NCBI RefSeq assembly: GCF_030286555.1
Contig: NZ_JASVWF010000001.1
Span: 310,001-374,000, forward strand
DNA from: Actinomycetospora termitidis
GTDB lineage: Bacteria > Actinomycetota > Actinomycetes > Mycobacteriales > Pseudonocardiaceae
Length of the DNA stretch: 64,000 bases
Direction of reading: 5' to 3'
Shown in pieces: positions 7,452 through 15,674 of this stretch. The notes under the pieces were generated by a model that made no database searches, was not told the origin of the DNA, and saw nothing but the letters and a program-made list of their open reading frames with translations. The position numbers and the translations under genes were made by a program. The first letter of the stretch is position 1, and the number at the start of each line of letters is the position of its first letter.

Positions 7452-8903
7452 TCAGGAACGCATCAGACGACGACGGGCGGGCTCCTCGATCCACCGGTAC
7501 GCGAGGTGGGCCAGCAGGACCGAGGCGACGAGCACGTGCGGGATCGCGAGCGCGGCGAGAGAGGAGTTCGGCGCCAGCGCCGGGAAGCGCGTCATGGCCA
7601 CGACCGTGATCTCGATCAGCGGGAAGTGCACCAGGTAGATCGCGTAGGAGATGCGGCCGCCGTGCTGCAGGCGGGGTGAGGACAGCCAGTCCACGAGCCG
7701 CCCGCGTGCCACGCACAGCGCCCCCAGCAGGACCGGGAACATCGGCACCGCGAGCCACAGCCGGTCGGCCGCCGGGATCGTCGCGGACGCCGGAGCGGAC
7801 GCCGCCCAGTAGGCGACCAGCGCGGTCTCGGCCAGCACCAGCATCACGACGCGTCCGGCCCAGAGCACGACGACGGGCGTCCGCGGCAGCCGGTCGACCA
7901 CGAGCCACGTCAGCATGCCCGACGTGAACCCGCCGCCGATGCGCAGCAGCCAGACCCATGCGCCCGACTCGCCCGCACCCACCGTCACCAACGGGACGAC
8001 CGCGATCGGCGAGGCCGCCAGCACGGCGAGCACCGACAGCACCGGCAACGGCCACGACCGCACCCGCCACGCCGCGAGGACCAGCAGCGGGAAGCACAGG
8101 TAGGCCAGCCACTCGGCGCTGACCGACCACGCGGGCAGGACGAACGAGACGCCCTCGATGCCCGACGAGGTCCACATCTGGGTCATCGTGAGCTGCCGGA
8201 TCCAGCCGAGCGGCCCGAGTGAGGGCTGCGGCGACTGCCAGGCCACGATCCCGTCGCTGCCGAAGACGAGCCGCGCCGCGCACCAGACGCCGAACGCGAC
8301 CGTGACGACCGCGTACAGCGGCCACACCCGTGCGATCCGCGCGCGCAGGAACCGGGCCGTCCCACCGACCGACGGTCGAGCACCCATGCGCGCGAGGTAG
8401 GAGCGGGTGAGCACCAGCCCCGAGAGCACGAAGAACAGGTCCACCCCGAGCGGGCCGGCCGCCACCAGCGGGGCGATCGGGGCGGTCCAGCGGGCGAACA
8501 CGTCACCCGGGATGTACGAGGCGTGCAGCAGCAGCACCCAGACGGCGGCGACGAACCGCAGCCCGGTCAGCTGCGCGATGTCCGGGCGGGCGCCCACGGA
8601 CGGCACCGACCGTGCGGGCGCCTCCTCCCGCACCGGCGTGACGGCCGGGGTGGGCGCGGTGCCCCGCGTCCGGGGGAGCGGGAGGACGGTCCCGCTCCCC
8701 CCGGCCGGCGTCCGGAACCCGACCGGGGAGGCGCGCCGTGCACCGGTGGTCAGGGGTGCGCTCCCGCTGACCTCCGGCGCCGAGGGGACCGCCACGAGCG
8801 GTGTCGTGCGCATCCCCGCGATCCGGGCCGGCTCCGCCGCCGACCCCGCCACGGCACCTGCACGACCCGGCGCCCGCGTCGTGAGCGACGTCAGCGTTCC
8901 CAT
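7452..8903 (-). CDS. acyltransferase-3 (OafA/YrhL-type) membrane protein
   Basis: 483-residue protein with a ~110-residue Pro/Ala/Arg-rich cytoplasmic N-terminus followed by about ten membrane helices. The acyltransferase-3 signature is present: R116 and H127 in LRFVAAVWVLLLHAS, then GPLGVDLFFVLSGLVLTRSY. Such enzymes move acyl groups onto extracytoplasmic sugars, for example O-acetylation of surface glycans. ATG at 8903 is preferred over a longer frame reaching 9005 because GGGGAGG lies seven bases upstream. The acceptor is unknown; its position in an arabinogalactan locus makes a wall or surface polysaccharide likely. It is divergent from the GT-C gene at 9268. Confidence 0.85.
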   Translation of the reverse strand: MGTLTSLTTRAPGRAGAVAGSAAEPARIAGMRTTPLVAVPSAPEVSGSAPLTTGARRASPVGFRTPAGGSGTVLPLPRTRGTAPTPAVTPVREEAPARSVPSVGARPDIAQLTGLRFVAAVWVLLLHASYIPGDVFARWTAPIAPLVAAGPLGVDLFFVLSGLVLTRSYLARMGARPSVGGTARFLRARIARVWPLYAVVTVAFGVWCAARLVFGSDGIVAWQSPQPSLGPLGWIRQLTMTQMWTSSGIEGVSFVLPAWSVSAEWLAYLCFPLLVLAAWRVRSWPLPVLSVLAVLAASPIAVVPLVTVGAGESGAWVWLLRIGGGFTSGMLTWLVVDRLPRTPVVVLWAGRVVMLVLAETALVAYWAASAPASATIPAADRLWLAVPMFPVLLGALCVARGRLVDWLSSPRLQHGGRISYAIYLVHFPLIEITVVAMTRFPALAPNSSLAALAIPHVLVASVLLAHLAYRWIEEPARRRLMRS

Positions 8904-9267
8904 CGTGGTGCCTCCCCGACCGTGTCCCCGGACCGAGCGCCCCGATCGAGACCGCGGTGCTCGATCTGAGGAACGGCACGGCTCGTCCGTTTCCTGATAG
9001 GCCATTCAGTGGATCGAGCGACGGCCGTCCGGTCGCGGTCATGAAAACGGGTGACGACGGCACCGTCCGTGACGGAGTCCGCCTGCTCCACCCGCGATCC
9101 CGACCCGACCGAGCGGTTCCCCCACCTCCCCGGTGGAGGGCGCCGCACGCGATCGCGCCTGGTCACGCACCGTCGCCGCCTCGCCCCACCGGTGAGGGTG
9201 TCGGGGGGTTCCCCTACCGTGGCGGGATCGCCGCGTCAGGGGGCGCGTGACGAGGAGGAACAGGTTC
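8904..9267. other. 364-bp divergent intergenic region
   Basis: Lies between the acyltransferase and GT-C genes transcribed away from it, so it must hold both promoters. No clear palindrome, repeat or small gene was recognised beyond the two ribosome-binding sites at its edges (GGGGAGG reading left, GAGGAGGAA at 9252-9260 reading right). Confidence 0.5.
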
Positions 9268-11493
9268 GTGACCAGGGGCCCGACGATCGCCGATCCGCCC
9301 GTCGAGGGGGACCCAACGCGCCCGGCCTCCGCGCCGGATCACCCACACGGGGAACGGGTCGAGCCCCACTGGAGGCGCCTGCTCCGTGACCCCGCGCTCG
9401 CCGGGGTCGCCGTGCTCGCCCTCCTGGCGGCCGTCGCCGTCCTCGTGGTGAACGCCGCCCACAACCAGGGCCGCATCGTCCCGCCGCTCGACGACGTCTA
9501 CATCCACCTGCAGTACGCCCGCCAGGTCGGCCTCGGCGAGTTCTTGCGCTACCAGGCCGACGCCCCCCGGACGACGGGCGCGAGCAGCCTCCTCTACGTC
9601 CTGCTCCTCGGAGCAGCCTCCGTCGTGGTCCCGTCCGGCCTGCTGCTGTACGCGGCGATCGCGTTCGGCGTCGTCTGCTTCGTCGCGACGGTCGTCCTGG
9701 TCGCGCTGCTCGGCCGCGAGCTCGCCTCCCGGCGGGTCGGTCTCGTGGCCGCGGTCCTGACGGCGCTGTGCGGTCCGCTGCTCTGGGGCGTCACGAGCGG
9801 CATGGAGGTCGCGCTCGTCGCGGTGCTCGTCGCCGGGGTGCTGCTCGCGTTCGTCCGGGAACAGCAGCTCGGGCGCTTCGTCGTCACCCCCGTCGTCGCG
9901 GTCCCGCTCGTGCTCACCCGCCCCGAGGGCCTCGTCCTGGTCGTCGCCGTCACCGTCGGCGCGGTGGTGACCCTCGTGCGCGGCCGGCGCCGACCCGCCG
10001 TCGGGAACGGGCTGCTCGTCCTGCCCCCGCTGGCCGCGCTCGCGCAGCTCGGGCTCTATCGGCTGCTCACCGGCTCGGCGGAGAACACCGGCCTCCAGGC
10101 CAAGTCCTTCGTCAGCCTGCCCCTGGGATCACCCCTGGAGGTGGCCGACCGGGTCGTGACCACTGCGCGGACCGCGTTGGAGCTCGTCGGCGGGGTCACG
10201 ACGACGGAGGTGGTCGGTCCGGGCGTCCTCGTCCTGGCCGCGATCGGGCTGGCCTCGCTCGCCCTGTCCGGACGACGGGTCGTGGCCGGGGTGGTCGCCC
10301 TCGGCCTCGCCGGGGTGCTGCTCGCCGTGTCGACCCTGCAGACGGCCCTGTGGCACGACGGGCGTTATCTCCAGCCGTTCCTGCCCGCCGTGGTCCTGCT
10401 CGCGGTGCTCGGCATCCGGGCGGTCGGGCGGGCGGCGGGCGATGCGCGCAACGGCCGGGCGCTGACGGCGGGCCTGGTGGCGGTGCTGGCCGCGTTCACC
10501 CTGGTGTCGACGCCGAGCTGGGCGCTGCGCCAGGGCGAGCAGGCCGCCGGCATCCGCGAGTCCGCGGTGTCGGTCGCCCAGTGGCTGAAGGGCAACACCC
10601 CGCCCGACGCGATCGTGGCGGTCAACGACGTGGGCGCGGTCGCGTGGTTCTCCGACCGCCGGGTGCTCGACCTCGTCGGCCTGACGACCCCCGGCTTCGC
10701 GCGGCCCGCCCTCGAGGGCCCGGGCGCGATGTACGAGCAGCTCGCCCACCTGCCGCCCGAGCGCCGCCCCTCCTACTTCTCGATCTTCGACGACACCGGG
10801 TTGGTCGGCGTCGGCGACCTCCCGAAGGCCCGCATCCTCGGCGACGAACCGCTGACGTCGTTCGCGCTGAAGAGCCCGGTGCGCGACGGCGCCCCGTTCG
10901 GCGGCATCTGCCAGACCACGGGCGACTGTCCCGTGATCAGCGTGTGGCGGGCCGACTGGTCGCACGTCGGGAGCGGCGACCTCCCCGACCTCCCGGTCCC
11001 CGGCCGGATCGTCGACCACGTGAACGTCGGGGACCTCGCCGACGAGGCGACCCACGGCTACGGCGTCGACCGCGCGATTGTCGGGGTCGTGCCGAAGGAC
11101 GAGATCCGCAACCAGGAGGTCGCGGGGCGGGTGGTCGTCGACAGCGGCCGCCACGTCGTCGGCGGGGAGCACTTCACGCTGCGGGGGCTCACTCCGGGCC
11201 GACCGGCGACGCTGACCGCACGCGTCGACGCCCGCGAGCCCGTGCGGGACCGGAACACCTCCGCCGGGGTCGTGTCGGTGGCCGCGGGCGGGCGCGGGGT
11301 CGGGACGTGGGAGTTCGCGACGGAGGTCCCCGGCCTGCCCGCGGGCTCGGAGCACTCGTGGGCGCAGTCGTCGTTCACGATCCCGGCCGAGGCGGTGACC
11401 TCTCCCGACCTCGAGATCACGCTCGGCCCGCAGCAGCCGTTCCTGGCGCCCTACCCGGACTACCGCGCGTTCTCGTACTGGGCGTCGCAGTAG
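9268..11493 (+). CDS. GT-C fold membrane glycosyltransferase with extracytoplasmic C-terminal domain (741 aa)
   Basis: A membrane helix at ~40-62 is followed by LDDVYIHLQYARQ, with the Asp pair D75-D76, the hallmark of lipid-phosphate-sugar-dependent GT-C enzymes such as AftB. About ten helices follow (to ~420). Then comes a ~310-residue soluble region containing VAVNDVGAVAWFSDRRVLDL, common in AftB-like proteins, and a beta-rich tail. Transfer of arabinofuranose or another pentose from a decaprenyl carrier is the likely reaction. The GTG at 9268 is chosen over the one at 9247 because GAGGAGGAA sits seven bases upstream. It converges on mscL with a 2-bp gap. Specific assignment to AftB is not certain. 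Confidence 0.75.
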   Translation: MTRGPTIADPPVEGDPTRPASAPDHPHGERVEPHWRRLLRDPALAGVAVLALLAAVAVLVVNAAHNQGRIVPPLDDVYIHLQYARQVGLGEFLRYQADAPRTTGASSLLYVLLLGAASVVVPSGLLLYAAIAFGVVCFVATVVLVALLGRELASRRVGLVAAVLTALCGPLLWGVTSGMEVALVAVLVAGVLLAFVREQQLGRFVVTPVVAVPLVLTRPEGLVLVVAVTVGAVVTLVRGRRRPAVGNGLLVLPPLAALAQLGLYRLLTGSAENTGLQAKSFVSLPLGSPLEVADRVVTTARTALELVGGVTTTEVVGPGVLVLAAIGLASLALSGRRVVAGVVALGLAGVLLAVSTLQTALWHDGRYLQPFLPAVVLLAVLGIRAVGRAAGDARNGRALTAGLVAVLAAFTLVSTPSWALRQGEQAAGIRESAVSVAQWLKGNTPPDAIVAVNDVGAVAWFSDRRVLDLVGLTTPGFARPALEGPGAMYEQLAHLPPERRPSYFSIFDDTGLVGVGDLPKARILGDEPLTSFALKSPVRDGAPFGGICQTTGDCPVISVWRADWSHVGSGDLPDLPVPGRIVDHVNVGDLADEATHGYGVDRAIVGVVPKDEIRNQEVAGRVVVDSGRHVVGGEHFTLRGLTPGRPATLTARVDAREPVRDRNTSAGVVSVAAGGRGVGTWEFATEVPGLPAGSEHSWAQSSFTIPAEAVTSPDLEITLGPQQPFLAPYPDYRAFSYWASQ

Positions 11494-11495
11494 GC

Positions 11496-11930
11496 CTACC
11501 GGTCCTGGTGCGGGATGCGGCCCGCCGTCCCACCGTCGTCGCGGCGGCCCGGACGGCCCTGCTCACGCAGCAGGTCACGGATCTCGGTGAGGAGCTCGAC
11601 GTCGGTCGGCTCGGCCGGCCCGGCCTCCTCGCCCCGCTTGCGCCGCTCCGCCACGACCTTGAGCGGGAGGACGACGAGGAAGTAGACGACCGCGGCGGTG
11701 ATGAGGAAGGTGATCAGCGCGTTGATGAACGAGGCGTAGTCGAAGACGACACCGTTCACGACGAAGGTCCCGGCGAGTTCGCCGCCGCCGGAGAAGACCT
11801 GGATCAGGGGCTTGAGGAACGCGTTGGTGAACGCGGTGACCAGCGCGGTGAAGGCGGCCCCGACCACGACCGCGACCGCGAGGTCGACCACGTTGCCGCG
11901 GAGAAGGAAGTCCTTGAAACCCTTCAGCAC
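11496..11930 (-). CDS. mscL: large-conductance mechanosensitive channel MscL
   Basis: 144 residues, the normal family length. The N-terminal MLKGFKDFLLRGNVVDLAVA amphipathic helix and first membrane helix, a periplasmic loop, the second helix (INALITFLITAAVVYFLVVL) and a charged cytoplasmic helix (ELLTEIRDLLREQG) are all in order. It forms a homopentameric pore that opens under membrane tension to release solutes during hypo-osmotic shock. It stands alone, convergent with the upstream glycosyltransferase gene. Confidence 0.97.
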   Translation of the reverse strand: MLKGFKDFLLRGNVVDLAVAVVVGAAFTALVTAFTNAFLKPLIQVFSGGGELAGTFVVNGVVFDYASFINALITFLITAAVVYFLVVLPLKVVAERRKRGEEAGPAEPTDVELLTEIRDLLREQGRPGRRDDGGTAGRIPHQDR

Positions 11931-12074
11931 CGACGGTCCCCTTCGCTCGATCGACCCAAGTGCACACCGAACGTAACCGGTTCGGGCAGACGGACGCGCC
12001 CGCCACGCCGGTGGGGGGAGCCGGCGTGACGGGCGCGTCGCTGTCGGGCCACCCGGGGAGGGCGCCCGAGGTCT

Positions 12075-12389
12075 CTAGTTGACGGCGCTGATCGGGTTCG
12101 AGCAGGACTTCGAGATGCCCGCCGAGTTGCCCTTCTTCGCGTCCGAGAGCAGCGGGATGCTGCCCGCGTTGTCCTGGACCGGGACCTGGACCCCGAGGAC
12201 GTTGACCGGCACGTCGTTGTTGCAGACGTTGATCGGGGTGTTCGGCGCGAAGTCGCTGGAGTTGATCAGACCCTTCTGGACGGTGCCGCCGTCCCAGTCA
12301 CTCTCGTGCGCGAACGCGGCGCCCGACGTGGCCGCCAGGCCCGCACCGATCAGCGACGTCGCCAGCACGGCCTTGCGGATAACTCCCAC
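12075..12389 (-). CDS. small secreted protein, chaplin/rodlin-like features (104 aa)
   Basis: A GTG at 12389 preceded by AGAGGA gives a 104-residue precursor with a clear Sec signal peptide (positively charged MGVIRKAV, hydrophobic core, cleavage after AFA near residue 27). The mature ~77-residue protein is short and rich in Val, Asn and Ser. It has two cysteines (in NVCNNDVP and SKSCSNP), and the stretch INVCNNDVPVNVLGVQVPVQ resembles the hydrophobic beta-rich core of streptomycete chaplins. I do not recognise the exact family. A coating or aerial-surface protein is an inference from composition. Nothing adjacent suggests an operon. Confidence 0.6.
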   Translation of the reverse strand: MGVIRKAVLATSLIGAGLAATSGAAFAHESDWDGGTVQKGLINSSDFAPNTPINVCNNDVPVNVLGVQVPVQDNAGSIPLLSDAKKGNSAGISKSCSNPISAVN

Positions 12390-12744
12390 GGTGATGTCCT
12401 CTCGGTCTGTCGTCCTCGGCGACCGGGTGGCCGCTGACGGAACGGAATCAGCTGTGCACGAAACGTGCCGGCACCGGGTCGTCGGACCTCGCCACCCGTC
12501 CGGGAACGGACGATGGTGAACGGCCGGGGCACTCCGCTCGCCGCTCGGTGATCACGGAGCGCTGTCCGACGCCGCGTCACTCCCTCGGCGCTCACCAGTG
12601 CCTCACGCACCGTTGTCAGCACCTTTCTCGGACATTCGCCCGACTGCGCCGAACGGACGATCATGCGCGCCGGGAGGTCGACGCTCCGGTGAACATCGTC
12701 GAGGGGGACGGCGTCGGCGGTGCGGTCCGCTAGCGTCCGCGGTC
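12390..12744. other. 355-bp divergent intergenic region
   Basis: Separates the small secreted protein and the MFS gene, which are transcribed away from each other. No convincing gene, repeat or strong palindrome was seen. An upstream extension of the MFS frame to 12598 exists but is Arg/Pro-rich and not protein-like. Confidence 0.5.
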
Positions 12745-14088
12745 GTGTCCACCGGGTCGGCCGTGCCGCTCTCCCCCACCCCCACGCCCCGCACCACCGG
12801 CGCCCTCGTCCGGTGGGCGGCGTGGGACTGGGGGTCGGCGTCGTTCAACGCCGTCATCACGACGTTCGTCTTCACCGTCTACCTGACCAGCGGGGTCGCC
12901 GCGGACGAGGCGAGCGGGTCCGCGGCGCTCGCGAACACGATCGCGATCGCCGGCATCCTCGTCGCCGTCACCGCCCCCGTGTACGGGCAGCGCAGCGACG
13001 CCTCGGGCGCCGAACAGGGTCGGCAGCGTCGCCTCGGGCTGCTCACGGCGGTGATCGTCGTGGCGAGCGCGCTGATGTTCCTGGTGCAGGGATCGCCGTC
13101 GTACCTGCTGCTCGGCCTGGTCCTGCTCGGCGTCGGGACCTTCGCCTACGAGCTCGCCCAGGTCGAGTACAACGCGATGATCTACCGGCTGGCGCCGCCC
13201 GGACGCACCGGATGGGTCTCGGGCGTGGGCTGGTCGGCGGGCTACCTCGGCGGGATCGTCCTGCTGATCGGCTGCCTGGTGCTGTTCATCGAGCCGATCG
13301 GGGTCATCACCTTCGACTCCCCGGACATGGGTCCGCGCGTCATCGCCCTGGTCTGCGCCGCCTGGTTCGCGCTGTTCGCGATCCCGGTGCTGTTCATGCG
13401 CTTCCCCTATCCCGCGCCCCCGGGGGACGTCGAGGCCGCCTCGGTGAGCTGGCTCGGCTCCTACAAGCTGCTCGTCCAGCGCCTGATCCGGCTGGGCCGC
13501 ACCGATCGGCACCTGCTCGGCTTCCTCGTGGCCAGCGCGATCTACCGCGACGGACTCACCGCGGTGTTCACCTTCGGCGGCGTGCTCGCTGCCGGCACCT
13601 TCGGGCTCTCGGCGTCCGAGGTCATCTTCTTCGCGATCGCGGCCAACGTCGTGTCCGCGGTCGGCGCGGTGGTCGGGGGCCGGCTCGACGACCGGATCGG
13701 CCCGAAGCCGGTGATCCTCGTGTCGCTCGCCGCGCTGGTCGTCGTGGCGGGGGCGCTGCTCCCGGCGTCGGGGAAGCCCGCGTTCTGGATCGGTGGGCTG
13801 TTCCTGTGCCTGTTCGTCGGACCCGCCCAGGCGTGCTCGCGCAGCTACCTCGCCCGCCTCGTCCCACCCGGACGCGAGGGCGAGCTCTTCGGGCTCTACG
13901 CGACGACGGGCCGCGCGGTCAGCTTCCTCGCGCCGGCCCTCTTCGGCCTGTTCATCACGGTCTTCGGCGAGCAGCGCTGGGGGATCCTGGGCATCGGGAT
14001 CGTGCTGCTCCTCGGCTTCCTGGCCCTCCTCCCGGTGCGCGGGGTGCCGGGGAACGTCGGCGCGGGGAACGCGGCGGTCGGACACTGA
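12745..14088 (+). CDS. MFS transporter, UMF1/Atg22-like
   Basis: GTG at 12745 is chosen because the protein before it (frame open from 12598) is low-complexity Arg/Pro sequence, while the next residues lead straight into WAAWDWGSASFNAVITTFVF, the conserved first helix of the UMF1/Atg22 family. The 447-residue product has about 11-12 membrane helices. Atg22 proteins in yeast export amino acids from the vacuole; bacterial members are uncharacterised efflux or uptake carriers, so the substrate is unknown. The segment VGWSAGYLGGIVLL and the loop LVPPGREGELFGLYATTGR are family-typical. A strong terminator follows at 14128. Confidence 0.85.
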   Translation: MSTGSAVPLSPTPTPRTTGALVRWAAWDWGSASFNAVITTFVFTVYLTSGVAADEASGSAALANTIAIAGILVAVTAPVYGQRSDASGAEQGRQRRLGLLTAVIVVASALMFLVQGSPSYLLLGLVLLGVGTFAYELAQVEYNAMIYRLAPPGRTGWVSGVGWSAGYLGGIVLLIGCLVLFIEPIGVITFDSPDMGPRVIALVCAAWFALFAIPVLFMRFPYPAPPGDVEAASVSWLGSYKLLVQRLIRLGRTDRHLLGFLVASAIYRDGLTAVFTFGGVLAAGTFGLSASEVIFFAIAANVVSAVGAVVGGRLDDRIGPKPVILVSLAALVVVAGALLPASGKPAFWIGGLFLCLFVGPAQACSRSYLARLVPPGREGELFGLYATTGRAVSFLAPALFGLFITVFGEQRWGILGIGIVLLLGFLALLPVRGVPGNVGAGNAAVGH

Positions 14089-14127
14089 ATCTTCCCGACG
14101 GCGGGGCGCTCGGCCCCCGAATTTGAC

Positions 14128-14172
14128 CGAAGGGCCCCTCCGCTCGACTCTTTCGAGCGGAGGGGCCCTTCG
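14128..14172 (+). terminator. strong hairpin terminator after MFS gene
   Basis: A perfect 20-bp stem (CGAAGGGCCCCTCCGCTCGA, 14128-14147, pairing with 14153-14172) with a 5-base loop. No U-tract follows, as is usual in high-GC actinomycetes. It lies 40 bp after the MFS stop. Confidence 0.85.
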
Positions 14173-14230
14173 CTCATTCCGGACGGCGGGTCGTGGTGCA
14201 GCTTGTCGCGGTGTTCCTGCGGTCGTGGCC

Positions 14231-14293
14231 CACCTTGTCGTGGGGAATCCCAGCGACAAGGTGCCGCGCGGGCGTGGAATTCCCGCGACAAGG
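14231..14293. repeat. TTGTCG...CGACAA palindromic repeats (copy set 1)
   Basis: CACCTTGTCGTGGGGAATCC continues into CAGCGACAAGGTG (14231-14263), giving CACCTTGTCG/CGACAAGGTG arms around GGGAATCCC. A half copy ending CCCGCGACAAGGT follows to 14293, and GCTTGTCGCGG precedes at about 14201. The same family recurs at 61825-61960. Confidence 0.75.
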
Positions 14294-14311
14294 TCCGCGG
14301 AGCGGCGCGGT

Positions 14312-14387
14312 GGGCCGAGATCCCGAGTCGTGTGGCGACACGCCCACCAGGAAGGGCGACACGCCACACGAGTTCGGATCTCGGCCC
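14312..14387. repeat. 76-bp imperfect inverted repeat
   Basis: GGGCCGAGATCC at 14312 pairs with GGATCTCGGCCC ending at 14387, and TCGTGTGGCG pairs with CGCCACACGA inside, leaving a short loop near ACCAGGAA. Two small internal bulges interrupt the stem. It sits just before the 3' end of the gene on the minus strand and may terminate it. Confidence 0.7.
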
Positions 14388-14399
14388 GACGGGTGACGC

Positions 14400-15077
14400 C
14401 TACCGGATGCGGGCCGCGACGAAGCGGACCAGCCGGGACACCAGCTCCCCGACGAACACCCAGAACACCGCGGCGACGAGCGAGTTCACGATGAGCGCGA
14501 CCGTCGGGTCGGCCGGCAGGAACAGGTCACGGAAGCCGAGGATCACGACGTCGGCCACCCCGGCGACGAACTGTGCGACCCCGTTCGCCGGGTTGACCCC
14601 GACGAGCAGCAGCACCACGTTGACGATCAGCACCAGGGCGAACAGCAGCGCGAGCGTCCGCAGCACCGTCGCGATCACGTTGCCGGTGCGCCACGCGATC
14701 TCGCCGAGGTCGACCGAGCGGCGCTGCGGGGCCTCCGGCTCCGCCCACGAGGTGTCGCCGCCCCCGCCGCGGGGCCGGGTCTGCTGCTTCTGCGTCGGCG
14801 CGTCGTCCGGGGCGGGCTGCTGCTTCTCGGTCGTCTGCTGCTTCTCGGTGGCCTGCTCGGTCGGTCCCGACGACGACCCCTGCGTCTCGGTGGCCTGCTC
14901 CGAGGGAGCCGACTGCTGTTCGCCCGACCCCGACTGCTCGCCCGCCCCCGACTGCCCGGCCGACGACGCCTCCTCGGCCGGGGCCTCCTCGGACGAGGAC
15001 GAGCGGTGCTTCCCGCTCGAGTCCTGACCCGACGACTGCTCGGAGGGCGTCTGCTCCTCGGTCCCCTGCTGCGGCAT
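14400..15077 (-). CDS. membrane protein with Ser/Glu/Gln-rich N-terminus (225 aa)
   Basis: I do not recognise a named family. The first ~120 residues are disordered and rich in Ser, Glu and Gln, with short repeats such as TEKQQTTEKQQ. The remaining ~100 residues hold three hydrophobic segments (VLRTLALLFALVLIVNVVLL; a short one near VAGVADVVILGF; and IVNSLVAAVFWVFVGELV), loosely like YggT-type small membrane proteins. The ATG at 15077 is chosen because sequence upstream of it is not protein-like and this start gives the acidic, low-complexity N-terminus. There is no strong ribosome-binding site. It is divergent from the gene at 15210, with 132 bp between them. Confidence 0.65.
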   Translation of the reverse strand: MPQQGTEEQTPSEQSSGQDSSGKHRSSSSEEAPAEEASSAGQSGAGEQSGSGEQQSAPSEQATETQGSSSGPTEQATEKQQTTEKQQPAPDDAPTQKQQTRPRGGGGDTSWAEPEAPQRRSVDLGEIAWRTGNVIATVLRTLALLFALVLIVNVVLLLVGVNPANGVAQFVAGVADVVILGFRDLFLPADPTVALIVNSLVAAVFWVFVGELVSRLVRFVAARIR

Positions 15078-15209
15078 GGCGGTGAGTGTGACACCGCGTC
15101 CCACGTGACCGACGAGCACCGCCCACGACGCTCCGGGCGAAATCGGTTGAGGGACGGGGCGTCGGTCGGTGACGGTGAGCAGCGCCGTTCGACGAGGAGG
15201 GAGCCCGCC

Positions 15210-15674
15210 ATGACCGCGAGGTCGACGATCGCCGTGATCCGTCCGTCCCTGGACCGCGCGGACTTCGCCGAGGTGCTCGCCGGGTGGCTCGACGAGGGCA
15301 TCGCCGCGGCCCGGGGACCCGTAACCGCGCGCGTGGCCGCCATCGTCATCGTCCCCGAGTACCTGCACGCCGCGCCGCGCTCCCAGCTGGCCGAGATGGC
15401 TGAGCTGGACTGGACCGGCGTGGTCGTCGCGGTCGCGGCCTACGGCGGCCGCACCCGCGGGCGGCACGCGATCGAGGACGCCCGCGCGGTCCTCGCTGCG
15501 CACGGTGCCCTCCTGACGGGGCCGTCGCTCGGCGTCGACGCCGCCCGGGTCCGCGCGCACGGCTTCGACGCGGCCGACGTCCTGCTGCGCGACCTCCTCC
15601 TCGACGCGCTCGCCGACCGACCCGTGGTCAGCGGTACCGGGAGAAGACCTGCGCCTCCCACGCCTCGCGGCTGA
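15210..15674 (+). CDS. NADPH-dependent FMN reductase-like (flavodoxin-fold) small protein
   Basis: ATG at 15210 follows GAGGAGGGA by seven bases. The 154-residue product has IVIVPEYLHAAPRSQL, close to the ITPEYN flavin-contact motif of NAD(P)H-dependent FMN reductases. It is followed by VVVAVAAYGGRTRGRHAIED, matching the SYGG..GG..A..QLR segment of that family. The N-terminal phosphate-binding loop (GSxRxxS) is degenerate: the protein begins with TIAVIRPSLDRADFAEV. It may therefore bind a different ligand or be a diverged, non-catalytic relative. Its 3' end overlaps the 3' end of glfT2 by 47 bp on the opposite strand. Confidence 0.55.
   Translation: MTARSTIAVIRPSLDRADFAEVLAGWLDEGIAAARGPVTARVAAIVIVPEYLHAAPRSQLAEMAELDWTGVVVAVAAYGGRTRGRHAIEDARAVLAAHGALLTGPSLGVDAARVRAHGFDAADVLLRDLLLDALADRPVVSGTGRRPAPPTPRG

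Larger units (their letters stand above)
14089..14399. other. 311-bp convergent intergenic region rich in palindromes
   Basis: Holds the terminator at 14128-14172, TTGTCG-type palindromic repeats at 14201-14293 and a long imperfect inverted repeat at 14312-14387. No gene is seen. Confidence 0.7.

Noticed and set aside
12598-12744. N-terminal extension of the MFS transporter
   Set aside because: The added 49 residues are Arg/Pro-rich and unlike the family, whose first helix begins soon after the GTG at 12745.
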